Shown here: in pieces, positions 1 to 6,056 of the stretch
Layout: each line of letters starts with the position of its first letter
Numbering within the stretch: position 1 is the stretch's first letter
DNA from: an uncultured Eubacterium sp.
Lineage (GTDB): Bacteria; Bacillota; Clostridia; Lachnospirales; Lachnospiraceae
Reading direction: 5' to 3'
NCBI GenBank assembly: GCA_946611445.1
Contig: CAMODP010000037.1
Coordinates: forward strand, 1 to 13,130
Length of the DNA: 13,130 nucleotides
Translations under genes and position numbers: made by a program
The notes under the pieces: model-generated
Seen by the model: the letters and a program-made list of their open reading frames with translations, nothing else
The model's database searches: none
What the model was told of the DNA's origin: nothing

Positions 1-165
1 CTGAGAGATCTCAGCGATCATTTTGACCCCACCGCCTACTATGAACTCAACAAGAACAATTCTCCGGAAGAACACATCGCCATACGCATGGTGACGCATA
101 TGGCGACGGAAGTCAGATATTTCAACGCGTTCAACAGCAACAACCTGCTGGTCACCCTGGAATAA
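1..165 (+). CDS. C-terminal fragment of probable HATPase-type (RsbW/anti-sigma-factor-like) protein, partial
   Basis: Frame 1 is open from the window edge to a TAA at 163-165, giving the last 54 residues of a gene that starts outside the window. The tail has the pattern of the C-terminal end of small GHKL ATPase domains of the RsbW/SpoIIAB kind: an F-x-P start, then IAIRMVTHMATEVRYF and a final NNLLVTL strand. This compares with the G-[IL]-x-[ML]-[IV]-x-x-x-x-[DE]-x-x-x-Y ... N-x-L-x-[IL] ending usual in that family. The codon use is coding-like and a strong terminator follows 10 bp after the stop. The family call rests on a short tail only. It could equally be the ATPase module of a larger multidomain regulator. 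Confidence 0.5.
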   Translation: MRDLSDHFDPTAYYELNKNNSPEEHIAIRMVTHMATEVRYFNAFNSNNLLVTLE

Positions 166-175
166 AAATCCGCAT

Positions 176-229
176 AAAAAACCCGGCAAAGCCAGTGATC
201 TTTCACCGCGCTTTGCCGGGTTTCTTTTT
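176..229. terminator. Bidirectional intrinsic terminator
   Basis: A perfect 14-bp stem pairs AAACCCGGCAAAGC (179-192) with GCTTTGCCGGGTTT (210-223). It is followed on the plus strand by more T residues (225-229) and flanked on the other side by an A run (176-181), which is a T run on the minus strand. It can therefore end the plus-strand gene stopping at 165 and the minus-strand gene stopping at 259. Confidence 0.9.
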
Positions 230-258
230 CATTTGCGCAGAGGTATCTCCCCTGCCTT

Positions 259-483
259 TTATTTCATCAGGCTTCGGATCGTCTCTATGTCATTCTCCGT
301 CAGGCGGAAATTGGCCGTATAACTTTTTCCGTCCGGCGTTGTGGCGGTCATCTCAAAAACCGTTCCCGGGACCAGAGCCTTCTCTTTCAGGGTCTGGAAG
401 AACGGACGGATTTTTGGATGCTCCTGCTGGAACATGGACATCCGTTCCTTCATTTTCAACAGTGCCATCGGATTAATTGCCAT
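259..483 (-). CDS. Small conserved-looking protein of unknown function (74 aa)
   Basis: The ATG at 483 is chosen because GGGGGA lies 7 nt upstream (491-496). The longer frame to 519 would place this binding site inside the gene. The protein begins MAINPMALLKMKERM. It has a helical N-terminal half, a hinge (ALVPGTVFEM), a two-strand hairpin around TTPDGKSYTANFRLTE and a short final helix. No signal peptide or membrane segment is visible. Its start overlaps the 3' end of the upstream transpeptidase-like gene by 11 nt (473-483), which suggests translational coupling. Similar short proteins occur in Lachnospiraceae-type genomes by my recollection, but I know of no function. Confidence 0.75.
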   Translation of the reverse strand: MAINPMALLKMKERMSMFQQEHPKIRPFFQTLKEKALVPGTVFEMTATTPDGKSYTANFRLTENDIETIRSLMK

Positions 484-1804
484 TTTGATTTCCCCCTTTC
501 TCCCCTTCTGCGGGTTCATAGTTGTATAAAGTTTCTCCTGTATCTATGCCGTAAAAGCTTCCTGCCCCTACAGCTGCGAACCGCTTGCCGTCTTCGGACT
601 GATAAAAGCTTGAATCGGCCTGCGGCATCAGAAGCCCGTGACTGCTGCCGTTTTCGTCCCAGACCTCGACAGAGCCCTCCTGCTCCGGAGAAGCCGCCGT
701 CTCCGTCCCGTCCGTTATGTCATGGTCATACAGAACATCTCCTGTGTCCATGCCTTCGAAACTGCCGTCACCATTATTCCGGTACCGCAGGCTCTCATTG
801 AACCAGTAATATCCGTCACTCTGGAGAACCAGTTTTCCCTGAATCATGCCTTCCGCGTCATACGCGGTGTATTCCGGTTCTGCGTTCTCTGCGGCATTGT
901 CTTCGGCAGTATTGTCTGGGGTATCTCCGCTTTCTTCCGCGGGTACCGGCGTTATGCCGCCTTCCGTATCCCCCAGACCTTCCTGTGTATTCATCACCAC
1001 CACGCAGTCGGCGCGCGCCTCCTGCATGACTGTCCTCATGCTGTCCTCCGGGATTGCCACACTGCCGCCGGTATACTCCCTGTCACCCATACAGCGAAGG
1101 AAGATCGCGGAGCCCCTTCCCGGCGTCCCCTCTTCATTGAAGCTGATATTCAGACAATACCGGTATTCCTGCGGAGCGCCTGTGAAATGCACGCTGCTTC
1201 GTACATCCAGATCAGGATAATCCCGGATACTGACCAGCTGGTTATAGCCCATCCCTTCTCTGTCATCCCCGGACCAGTAGTCCTCCTCGCCGACCTGTAT
1301 ATATTCCAGCTGACAGCCGGGATCTTCGGCGAGTCCAAACGCCTTGTTGAAATGGTAGGTGCCGATCGGCGTCTTTGTAAATACGCCGCCTTCCGTATGT
1401 TCCTCATCCGGGCACATACCGTCACGGCCGATATACGCAGGCGCGGCCAGCATCATTTTCCAGCTGCCGTCTTTGTCCCGGGCATGCAGGGACACGACCG
1501 CCGCAGAGGACTCCATGTCTGCTCCTTCGACGATCAGGAGCTGTGTCGTCTTTTCATCCTTTGCGGCCGGAAGCGCGGCCACCCATTCGGGAGAAGCCGG
1601 GGCTGTTTCATCCGCGGCGCTTTCACCGTCAGCCTCTTCCGATGATGACGCGGCGCTTTCTGCTGCGGCGCTTTCACTGCCTGTTTCTTCTGATGATGAC
1701 GGGGCGCTTTCTGCTGCGGCGGACATGCAGGTGCCCGCAGACATGCCGGCACTCAGCAGGAATGCAAGAATAAGCAGACGGCTCCTTCTCCCGATTAATG
1801 CCAT
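473..1804 (-). CDS. Secreted L,D-transpeptidase-fold (YkuD/ErfK-like) protein, apparently catalytically dead, with C-terminal repeats (443 aa)
   Basis: Residues 1-31 form a signal peptide: RR near the start, a hydrophobic core, and an AxA-like end near residue 31. A Ser/Ala/Glu spacer (32-70) built on a 17-residue repeat follows. The YkuD-type domain spans about 72-275 and carries TKTPIGTYHFNKAFG (143-157), DYWSGD, YCLNISFNEEGTPGRGSAIF (217-235) and TGGSVAIPE (245-253). In active relatives I expect IFLHC and TGGCVAIPE, with His and Cys catalytic. Here they read IFLRC (Arg237) and TGGS (Ser248). Residues about 311-360 and 378-430 are two diverged copies of a roughly 50-residue unit ending in GSF-x-G-[MI]-DTG-x-[VT]-LY. 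Likely exported to the cell surface. AAAGGA upstream supports the ATG at 1804. The role could be peptidoglycan binding rather than cross-linking. Confidence 0.8.
   Translation of the reverse strand: MALIGRRSRLLILAFLLSAGMSAGTCMSAAAESAPSSSEETGSESAAAESAASSSEEADGESAADETAPASPEWVAALPAAKDEKTTQLLIVEGADMESSAAVVSLHARDKDGSWKMMLAAPAYIGRDGMCPDEEHTEGGVFTKTPIGTYHFNKAFGLAEDPGCQLEYIQVGEEDYWSGDDREGMGYNQLVSIRDYPDLDVRSSVHFTGAPQEYRYCLNISFNEEGTPGRGSAIFLRCMGDREYTGGSVAIPEDSMRTVMQEARADCVVVMNTQEGLGDTEGGITPVPAEESGDTPDNTAEDNAAENAEPEYTAYDAEGMIQGKLVLQSDGYYWFNESLRYRNNGDGSFEGMDTGDVLYDHDITDGTETAASPEQEGSVEVWDENGSSHGLLMPQADSSFYQSEDGKRFAAVGAGSFYGIDTGETLYNYEPAEGEKGGNQNGN
1617..1718. repeat. Two tandem 51-bp repeats in the spacer of the transpeptidase-like gene
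   Basis: Units 1617-1667 and 1668-1718 align without gaps, each starting GCGCTTTCAC and ending TTTCTGCTGCG. They encode two 17-residue Ser/Ala/Glu units (SAAAESAASSSEEADGE type). They are in frame and so likely to vary in copy number without breaking the gene. Confidence 0.8.
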
Positions 1805-1837
1805 TTCACCGTTTCCTTTCTCTTTTGCCAGTGCCGC

Positions 1838-2089
1838 CTACAGGCTTCCGGCACCAAATGTATTTGCCGCCGCCAGCACGCCGAATCCGATGACGGCTGT
1901 CACTGTGGACAGAGACAGCGCGGCTGCGACATAGGCCCGCTGTTCTTCATCGTCCGCGAATACCGGAAGGACGAAGGGCGGCGGCAGAATAAACATCACG
2001 TTGACGGCCGCGTCAAAGGACACATCCGGCCACAGCTGCCGCAGCAGCAGAAGCAGGGCCGTCCGCAGCAGCAGAGGACGGTCTGAAGG
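1838..2089 (-). pseudogene. Remnant of an AEC (auxin efflux carrier-type) transporter C-terminus
   Basis: An open frame ending with TAG at 1838-1840 encodes a Leu-rich segment (LLLRTALLLLLRQLWPDV), then VMFILPPPFVLPVFADDEEQ, YVAAALSLSTVTAVIGFGVL and a short tail. The proline-rich helix break, the D/E-rich loop and the last S-x-STVTAVIGF helix resemble the final two or three membrane segments of AEC-family carriers, which normally are about 300 residues with ten segments. Only about 80 residues survive. The frame stays open further upstream but loses membrane character and runs into the inverted repeat near 2160. No ribosome binding site or credible start is seen. It separates the two transpeptidase-like paralogues. 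Confidence 0.5.
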
Positions 2090-2157
2090 ATTTCGATAAT
2101 ACTGTTCATGTGAAAAATCCCCTGCGGACGGGAAATATTGACAGGATTTCGTATTGA

Positions 2158-2203
2158 CGATAGGAGACAGGGGTCTGACCCCTGTCTCCTCTGTCTCCTA
2201 TCG
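2158..2203. repeat. Nested inverted repeats able to form two exclusive hairpins
   Basis: Stem A pairs AGGAGACAGGGGT (2162-2174) with ACCCCTGTCTCCT (2178-2190), a perfect 13-bp stem with a 3-nt loop. Stem B pairs CGATAGGAGACAG (2158-2170) with CTGTCTCCTATCG (2191-2203), also 13 bp and perfect. Both use the same left arm, so they exclude each other. The element lies just after the lipoprotein gene that stops at 2228. No T run follows on either strand, so it is not a typical intrinsic terminator. It could be a repetitive extragenic palindrome or an RNA end-stabilising structure. Confidence 0.7.
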
Positions 2204-2227
2204 ATCGTTTCGTCGGTCTGTCTGTAA

Positions 2228-3427
2228 TTATGCTACCGCCTCTTCAGACGCAGCTTCCTCTGCGGCAGCTGCCGGCGCCTCTTCAGGAGTCTCTTCCGTG
2301 GTCCCGGACGGGGTTTCTTCCGCAGATTCCGCCGCCGGCTCAGCCGGAGCTTCTTCTGCGGGCTCAGCCGGCTCTTCAGCCGGCACATAATCCGGATCCA
2401 GATTCTCCATCGTGTCAATGATAACTGCACAATCCGGCTTTACCGTCTCCATAACGGTCTTCAGGCTCTCTTCCGGAATCGCCACGCTGCCGCCTGTAGC
2501 AGCAGCTTCGCCTGCGCAGCGCAGGAAAATGGCCGAGCCTCTTCCAGGCGTCCCTTCTTCATTAAAGCTTATGTTCAGGCAATACTGATATTCGGACTCC
2601 GCCCCCACAAAGTGGACACTGCTCTCCAGGTCCAGATCGGGATACTCATTGATGTCGACCATCTGGTTGTACGCCATGCCTTCTCTCTCGTCTCCGGACC
2701 AGTAATCATCCGCGTCAACCTTTTCATACGGGATCTGGCAGCCGGGATCTTCGGCCAGTCCAAAGGCTTTGTTGAAGCTGTATACGCCGATCGGCGTCTT
2801 CGTGAAGTCGCTGCCCTCCTGATGATCCGCATCCGGGCACATACCGTCTCTGCCGATAACAGCCGATGTGCTGAGGATCTCTTTCCAGGTACCGTCTTCG
2901 TCCCTGACGTGCATGGAAGCAGTGGCAGAAGACGAATCCATACCATTTCCGCCCACGATGAAGAGCTGTGTCACGCTCTCATCCTTCGCGCTTGCGAGCT
3001 CCGTCACCCAGGCAGGAGAAGGCTGCGCGCTCTGCATCAGATCGGCAGATTCTCCCCCGGCAGCGCCCTCATCCGTAATGCTGATGCTCTCTACAGAAGA
3101 AGAGGAGATCTCTGCGGATGAAGCCGCGGAAGTGCTTTTGCTCTCTGCAGACGTACTGCTGTCAGCAGAAGAAGCTGACGCCGCAGACACTGCCGCTGTG
3201 CTCTCGCTTCCGGCTGAGGAGGCGGTCCCTGACAGAGCTGATGCCGCTGCCTCCGCAGGTGCGCTCACGCTCCCGGCATCCGCAGAAGACGATACCGCCT
3301 CTGCCTCCGGCGCGCTCGCATTCGCAGACACAGGTTCTTCTGACTTTGAACAGGCGCTCATAAGCATCGCGGCGCCCAGAAGACCAGTGAGCAGGACTTT
3401 CCATCTTTTTTTCCTGAATAGCTGCAT
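2228..3427 (-). CDS. Lipoprotein with L,D-transpeptidase-fold (YkuD/ErfK-like) domain, apparently catalytically dead (399 aa)
   Basis: The N-terminus has three basic residues, a hydrophobic core and a lipobox-like LMSAC with Cys26, so it is probably a membrane-anchored lipoprotein on the outer face. Residues 27-135 are a long Ser/Ala-rich spacer. The YkuD-type domain covers about 137-340 with TKTPIGVYSFNKAFGLAEDP (209-228), DDYWSGDEREGMAYNQ and YCLNISFNEEGTPGRGSAIF (282-301). The tail (345-399) is Ala/Glu/Pro-rich, as in wall-spanning spacers. As in the paralogue at 473-1804, the positions expected to be His and Cys read Arg303 (IFLRC) and Ser314 (TGGSVAIPE). The start is supported by AAAGGAAGG about 11 nt upstream and by a promoter at 3525-3552. 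Family placement is good; loss of activity is inferred from the missing residues. Confidence 0.82.
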   Translation of the reverse strand: MQLFRKKRWKVLLTGLLGAAMLMSACSKSEEPVSANASAPEAEAVSSSADAGSVSAPAEAAASALSGTASSAGSESTAAVSAASASSADSSTSAESKSTSAASSAEISSSSVESISITDEGAAGGESADLMQSAQPSPAWVTELASAKDESVTQLFIVGGNGMDSSSATASMHVRDEDGTWKEILSTSAVIGRDGMCPDADHQEGSDFTKTPIGVYSFNKAFGLAEDPGCQIPYEKVDADDYWSGDEREGMAYNQMVDINEYPDLDLESSVHFVGAESEYQYCLNISFNEEGTPGRGSAIFLRCAGEAAATGGSVAIPEESLKTVMETVKPDCAVIIDTMENLDPDYVPAEEPAEPAEEAPAEPAAESAEETPSGTTEETPEEAPAAAAEEAASEEAVA

Positions 3428-3448
3428 ATGTTAATACCCTTCCTTTCT

Positions 3449-3475
3449 GAGTCACGCTGAATACACCTGTGACTC
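3449..3475 (-). other. Leader hairpin beside the lipoprotein ribosome binding site
   Basis: On the minus strand GAGTCAC (3475-3469) can pair with GTGACTC (3455-3449), a 7-bp stem with a 13-nt loop, directly upstream of the AAAGGAAGG site. It may influence translation of the lipoprotein. No known riboswitch class was recognised. Confidence 0.4.
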
Positions 3476-3488
3476 CCCCTTATTTCCG

Positions 3489-3510
3489 GTCAGAGAACCC
3501 GTCCTCTGAC
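3489..3510 (-). other. Leader hairpin downstream of the promoter
   Basis: GTCAGAG (3510-3504) pairs with CTCTGAC (3495-3489) on the minus strand, a 7-bp stem with an 8-nt loop, starting about 8 nt after the expected transcription start. Few U residues follow, so it is not a clear terminator. It is one of two hairpins in the leader of the lipoprotein gene. Confidence 0.4.
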
Positions 3511-3524
3511 TCCCCGCAGATATC

Positions 3525-3552
3525 AGTATACCACATCGGCGCAGAAAGGCAA
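3525..3552 (-). promoter_or_regulatory. Sigma-A-type promoter for the lipoprotein gene
   Basis: On the minus strand the -35 is TTGCCT (3552-3547), the spacer is 16 bp and the -10 is TATACT (3530-3525), preceded by TG plus one base (extended -10). Transcription would start near 3518 and give a roughly 90-nt leader before the ATG at 3427. No other match this good was seen between the EamA gene and the lipoprotein gene. Confidence 0.65.
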
Positions 3553-3571
3553 AACAAAAGAATAGAGGATG

Positions 3572-4495
3572 TTATGCGGAATGCGCGGACAGCTTCCCGC
3601 TTTTTTCTTTTACCGGGAGACTCCGGATCACAATGGACAGAATGATCAGCGCGGCGCCGGCAAGGAATCCGGTACTGCATTTTTCTCCCAGAAGCAGAAT
3701 GCCCAGCACCATCGAAGTGACCGGCTGGAAGGGATAGAACGCGGCACAGCCTGTGGCGGATCCCTTCGCCATGGCTGTGTTCCACAGCAGATGCGCGCCT
3801 GCGGTGCAGATGACACAGACATACAGAACCGGGGGAACCAGTCCGGCAGAGATATGCAGCGTCTCGCCCGTGACGCGCAGCCAGACAAGGCCTGAAAACA
3901 GGGCCGGAACAGAGGCGATTGCCATGGCGGATCCTGTGATGACAATCGGATCATATTTTACAGAGAGCTTCTTTATGCGGATCGTGACATAGGACCATAC
4001 CAGCAGAGACAGAAGCGAGAAGAAAATCCCCGGAAAGGTGATCCCCTCACCCGGATTGCCGATGGTCACAAAGGCCCCCGCCACCGCGATGACCAGCGCC
4101 AGCACCTCTCTCCCGGACAGCCTCTCGCCAAGCAGGATGACGGCAAACAGGGAGATCGTGATCGGGTTCAGGGCATTCAGAATTGAAGCAAAGCCGGCAT
4201 TCGAAAACTGCGTTCCCAGAAGAAGGGCTGCCTCACACACGAAATATCCCAGAAGAGAAATGTGCAGCAGCTCTTTCAGGTCTTCTCTGCGGAACATCTG
4301 CAGTCCCCTGTATTTCGCAAATGCCAGCAGCAGGACCCCGGAAATGGAAAAGCGCAGAAACAGCAGAATCAGCGCGGGCATCTCCTGCAGAATCACACGG
4401 TTGGCGACATACATGCTCCCCCAGATAATCATCACTGCCAGAGGTGCGTACTGATAAAACAAGCCTGTCCTTTTCTTTCCGTTCATAGTGCTCAT
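3572..4495 (-). CDS. EamA/DMT-family transporter (307 aa)
   Basis: A membrane protein of the drug/metabolite transporter superfamily with two EamA repeats and about ten hydrophobic segments, a usual length for the family. Repeat 1 begins YAPLAVMIIWGSMYVANRV, with the G-S-x-[YF] motif typical of helix 1, then FLRFSISGVLLLAF and NAGFASILNALNPITISLFA. Repeat 2 includes LLVWSYVTIRIKK, GAHLLWNTAMAKGSA, FYPFQPVTSMVLGILLLGE and a final hydrophobic helix before a basic tail. The ATG at 4495 is preferred over the frame extension to 4564 because AGGAG (4503-4507) lies 7 nt upstream. Substrate is unknown; EamA members export amino acids, metabolites or drugs. A terminator at 4630-4662 separates it from the eut genes, so it is probably transcribed independently. 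Confidence 0.9.
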   Translation of the reverse strand: MSTMNGKKRTGLFYQYAPLAVMIIWGSMYVANRVILQEMPALILLFLRFSISGVLLLAFAKYRGLQMFRREDLKELLHISLLGYFVCEAALLLGTQFSNAGFASILNALNPITISLFAVILLGERLSGREVLALVIAVAGAFVTIGNPGEGITFPGIFFSLLSLLVWSYVTIRIKKLSVKYDPIVITGSAMAIASVPALFSGLVWLRVTGETLHISAGLVPPVLYVCVICTAGAHLLWNTAMAKGSATGCAAFYPFQPVTSMVLGILLLGEKCSTGFLAGAALIILSIVIRSLPVKEKSGKLSAHSA

Positions 4496-4529
4496 AGCCG
4501 GACTCCTTTTCCTGGTCTTTCCCGAGTCA

Positions 4530-4541
4530 GCCGTTAACGGC
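4530..4541. promoter_or_regulatory. 12-bp perfect palindrome, candidate operator upstream of the EamA gene
   Basis: GCCGTTAACGGC is a perfect palindrome 35 bp ahead of the EamA start. It could bind a dimeric regulator or form a short RNA hairpin. No regulator gene is next to it and no clear promoter could be assigned. Confidence 0.3.
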
Positions 4542-4629
4542 CGCGTATATTTCTTTGCAGACAACAGGATACCGGGAGTCAGGGAGAATAAAAAGAAGCT
4601 TTAGAGACGGAAAATATAAGGATCAGGAC

Positions 4630-4662
4630 AAAAAAAGAGTCAGGAGAAACGTCCCCTGACTC
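4630..4662 (-). terminator. Intrinsic terminator of the eut operon
   Basis: On the minus strand GAGTCAGGGGA pairs with TCTCCTGACTC around a CGTT loop, 11 bp with one G-T pair, followed by seven T residues (4636-4630). The stem begins at the last bases of the eutP stop codon, so the operon ends right at the gene. Confidence 0.93.
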
Positions 4663-5116
4663 ACGGGCTGTACCCGAATTCTCTCAGATAAGACCGCAGC
4701 GCGTCCATTCCCTCCCCCGTGGTGCAGCTGACGGGAAAAATCGTCCTGGCGCCGGCGTATTCCAGCCTTCTTCTGGCTTTTGCCGTGTCCGGCTGCAGGT
4801 CGACCTTGGTGATGACGCCGATGGACGGGGCGGGAAACATGGCGGTGAATCCGGGCTGGAAAAACATCTGCTCGGCTGTCGCGTCCTCCACCATGACGAC
4901 GAGATCCGCGTCGTAGGAGCTGACGAGCAGGCTTCGGTTCAGCACCTTGCGCTCGAGAAATTCCCCGGGCGTGTCTATGATGTGCGATTTTACCTGGATT
5001 GTCTGCGTCTTCTGGTAGCGGATCTCTTCTCCGCACAGGACCTGAGAAAGTGTGGTCTTGCCCACCCCTCTCTGTCCGATAAAAATCAGTTTTTTTACGC
5101 CGTCTTTTTTGCTCAA
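4661..5116 (-). CDS. eutP: EutP/PduV-type small GTPase of the microcompartment (151 aa)
   Basis: A Ras-like P-loop NTPase of the EutP/PduV family, about the usual 150 residues. Visible motifs are the Walker A GQRGVGKTT (14-22), G3 DTPGE (48-52), G4 TKVD (103-106) and a G5-like SCTTG (130-134). In Pdu systems PduV associates with the compartment surface and its position or movement; in eut systems EutP has been linked to acetate-kinase-like activity. Either role is possible here. The start is a TTG at 5116, supported by GGGAGG (5122-5127) 5 nt upstream; no ATG lies near. It is the last gene of the operon, following the EutS-type shell gene by 19 bp. Confidence 0.9.
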   Translation of the reverse strand: MSKKDGVKKLIFIGQRGVGKTTLSQVLCGEEIRYQKTQTIQVKSHIIDTPGEFLERKVLNRSLLVSSYDADLVVMVEDATAEQMFFQPGFTAMFPAPSIGVITKVDLQPDTAKARRRLEYAGARTIFPVSCTTGEGMDALRSYLREFGYSP

Positions 5117-5121
5117 GAGAA

Positions 5122-5127
5122 CCTCCC
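5122..5127 (-). promoter_or_regulatory. Ribosome binding site fixing the TTG start of eutP
   Basis: GGGAGG on the minus strand, 5 nt before the TTG at 5116. It is the only plausible initiation signal for this gene. Confidence 0.7.
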
Positions 5128-5135
5128 GTCTCTCT

Positions 5136-5486
5136 TCAGGTCTTCGTGATCTCCGTCGGCGCGAATCCCATCTTTGTGCAGAGCACTTCTATCACGGCCC
5201 GCAGCGATGACTCGACGCTGGAGACGTCACCGCTGATGATGACGGATCCGCTGAAGCGGTCTACGAACACGATCTCCACCTCTCCGGATTTTGTGCAGAC
5301 ATCGGCAGCGATGATCGCGGCTTCGCTGGGTGTAATGGTCAGAATGCCCAGCGCGCCCTGCTGCTCATCCACGGCGCCTATTTTTCTGTACAGGTCTTCG
5401 ACGGGGTTCGCGATGACATGGGCCAGTGTGACCTGCTTGCCGGGCACGAACTCCTGAATGATGCGCTGTTTATTCTCTTCAAACAT
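5136..5486 (-). CDS. eutS: EutS/PduU-type BMC-H shell protein, circularly permuted (116 aa)
   Basis: A single BMC domain of the permuted EutS/PduU class. The N-terminal [20 protein letters not shown] (8-27) is the diagnostic segment that forms a beta-barrel cap over the hexamer pore. It is followed by [20 protein letters not shown] and [20 protein letters not shown]. The length matches the family, about 111-116 residues. It would form a hexameric facet tile with an occluded pore. It sits between the PduT-like gene (21 bp upstream) and eutP (19 bp downstream). In many eut and pdu operons eutS-eutP or pduU-pduV are adjacent, as here. GAGGT upstream of the ATG supports the start. Confidence 0.93.
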   Translation of the reverse strand: MFEENKQRIIQEFVPGKQVTLAHVIANPVEDLYRKIGAVDEQQGALGILTITPSEAAIIAADVCTKSGEVEIVFVDRFSGSVIISGDVSSVESSLRAVIEVLCTKMGFAPTEITKT

Positions 5487-5507
5487 TCTATAACCTCAAA
5501 AACCTCA

Positions 5508-6056
5508 TCAATAAAGGCTTTCAAAGAGTACCGGATCAGGATTCGGGATGACGACCTGGTTCAGGAGCATGCCCTTGTCCTGCGCCTTGTCGACGCCTGC
5601 ATCGATGGCCTGGTAAACCGCAGCCGTATCTCCTGTGAGAAGGACGTAGGATTTTCCGCCGATCCCCATGCCCAGACGGATGTCAATCAGGGTCACATCC
5701 GCGGCTTTTACGGCGGCGTCCGCGCAGATCAATGCCTCCGTGACGGCGAAAAACTCCATCATGCCGACGGCATTTTTCGGCTGGGGCGGTACACACAGAT
5801 TGATTGCCTTCAGGACCTGCTCATGGACGCGGGGGAGCACCAGGGACTGGATCACCCATCTGCCGCCGATATCGGTTCCTTCGGCGACCGCGGACCGGAC
5901 CTCGGCGGTCTCGCCGGCGACGCAGATATAATACTTGCCGGGACAGCCGGGCTTCGAGAAGATCAGATCCACCTCGGCCTTTTTGAGCATTGCGTCGGCA
6001 GCTTCCAGGCCTTTGGCAATGCTGTTCAGTTCGAGAAAACCAATGGTATCGATCAT
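5508..6056 (-). CDS. pduT: PduT-like trimeric BMC shell protein with pore Fe-S cysteine (182 aa)
   Basis: Two fused BMC domains (about 3-90 and 95-178), the tandem architecture of trimeric shell proteins. The first contains IGFLELNSIAKGLEAADAML and SKPGCPGKYYICVAGETAEV; the second contains MMEFFAVTEALICADAAVKA and LGMGIGGKSYVLLTGDTAAV. Cys38, in the GCPGK loop, is at the same residue number and setting as the Cys38 of PduT that supplies ligands for a 4Fe-4S cluster at the trimer centre. Its ATG overlaps the PduS-like stop (ATGA), and AGGTGGG precedes it, so the two are translationally coupled. That fits a shared job: passing electrons from PduS across the shell. Confidence 0.93.
   Translation of the reverse strand: MIDTIGFLELNSIAKGLEAADAMLKKAEVDLIFSKPGCPGKYYICVAGETAEVRSAVAEGTDIGGRWVIQSLVLPRVHEQVLKAINLCVPPQPKNAVGMMEFFAVTEALICADAAVKAADVTLIDIRLGMGIGGKSYVLLTGDTAAVYQAIDAGVDKAQDKGMLLNQVVIPNPDPVLFESLY

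Noticed and set aside
638..1645. Plus-strand 335-codon open frame
   Set aside because: Antisense to the well-supported transpeptidase-like gene; Arg/His-rich composition typical of a shadow frame; no ribosome binding site.
2138..2166. TTGACA on the plus strand as a promoter -35
   Set aside because: The sequence 17 bp downstream (TAGGAG) is a poor -10, and no plus-strand gene follows.
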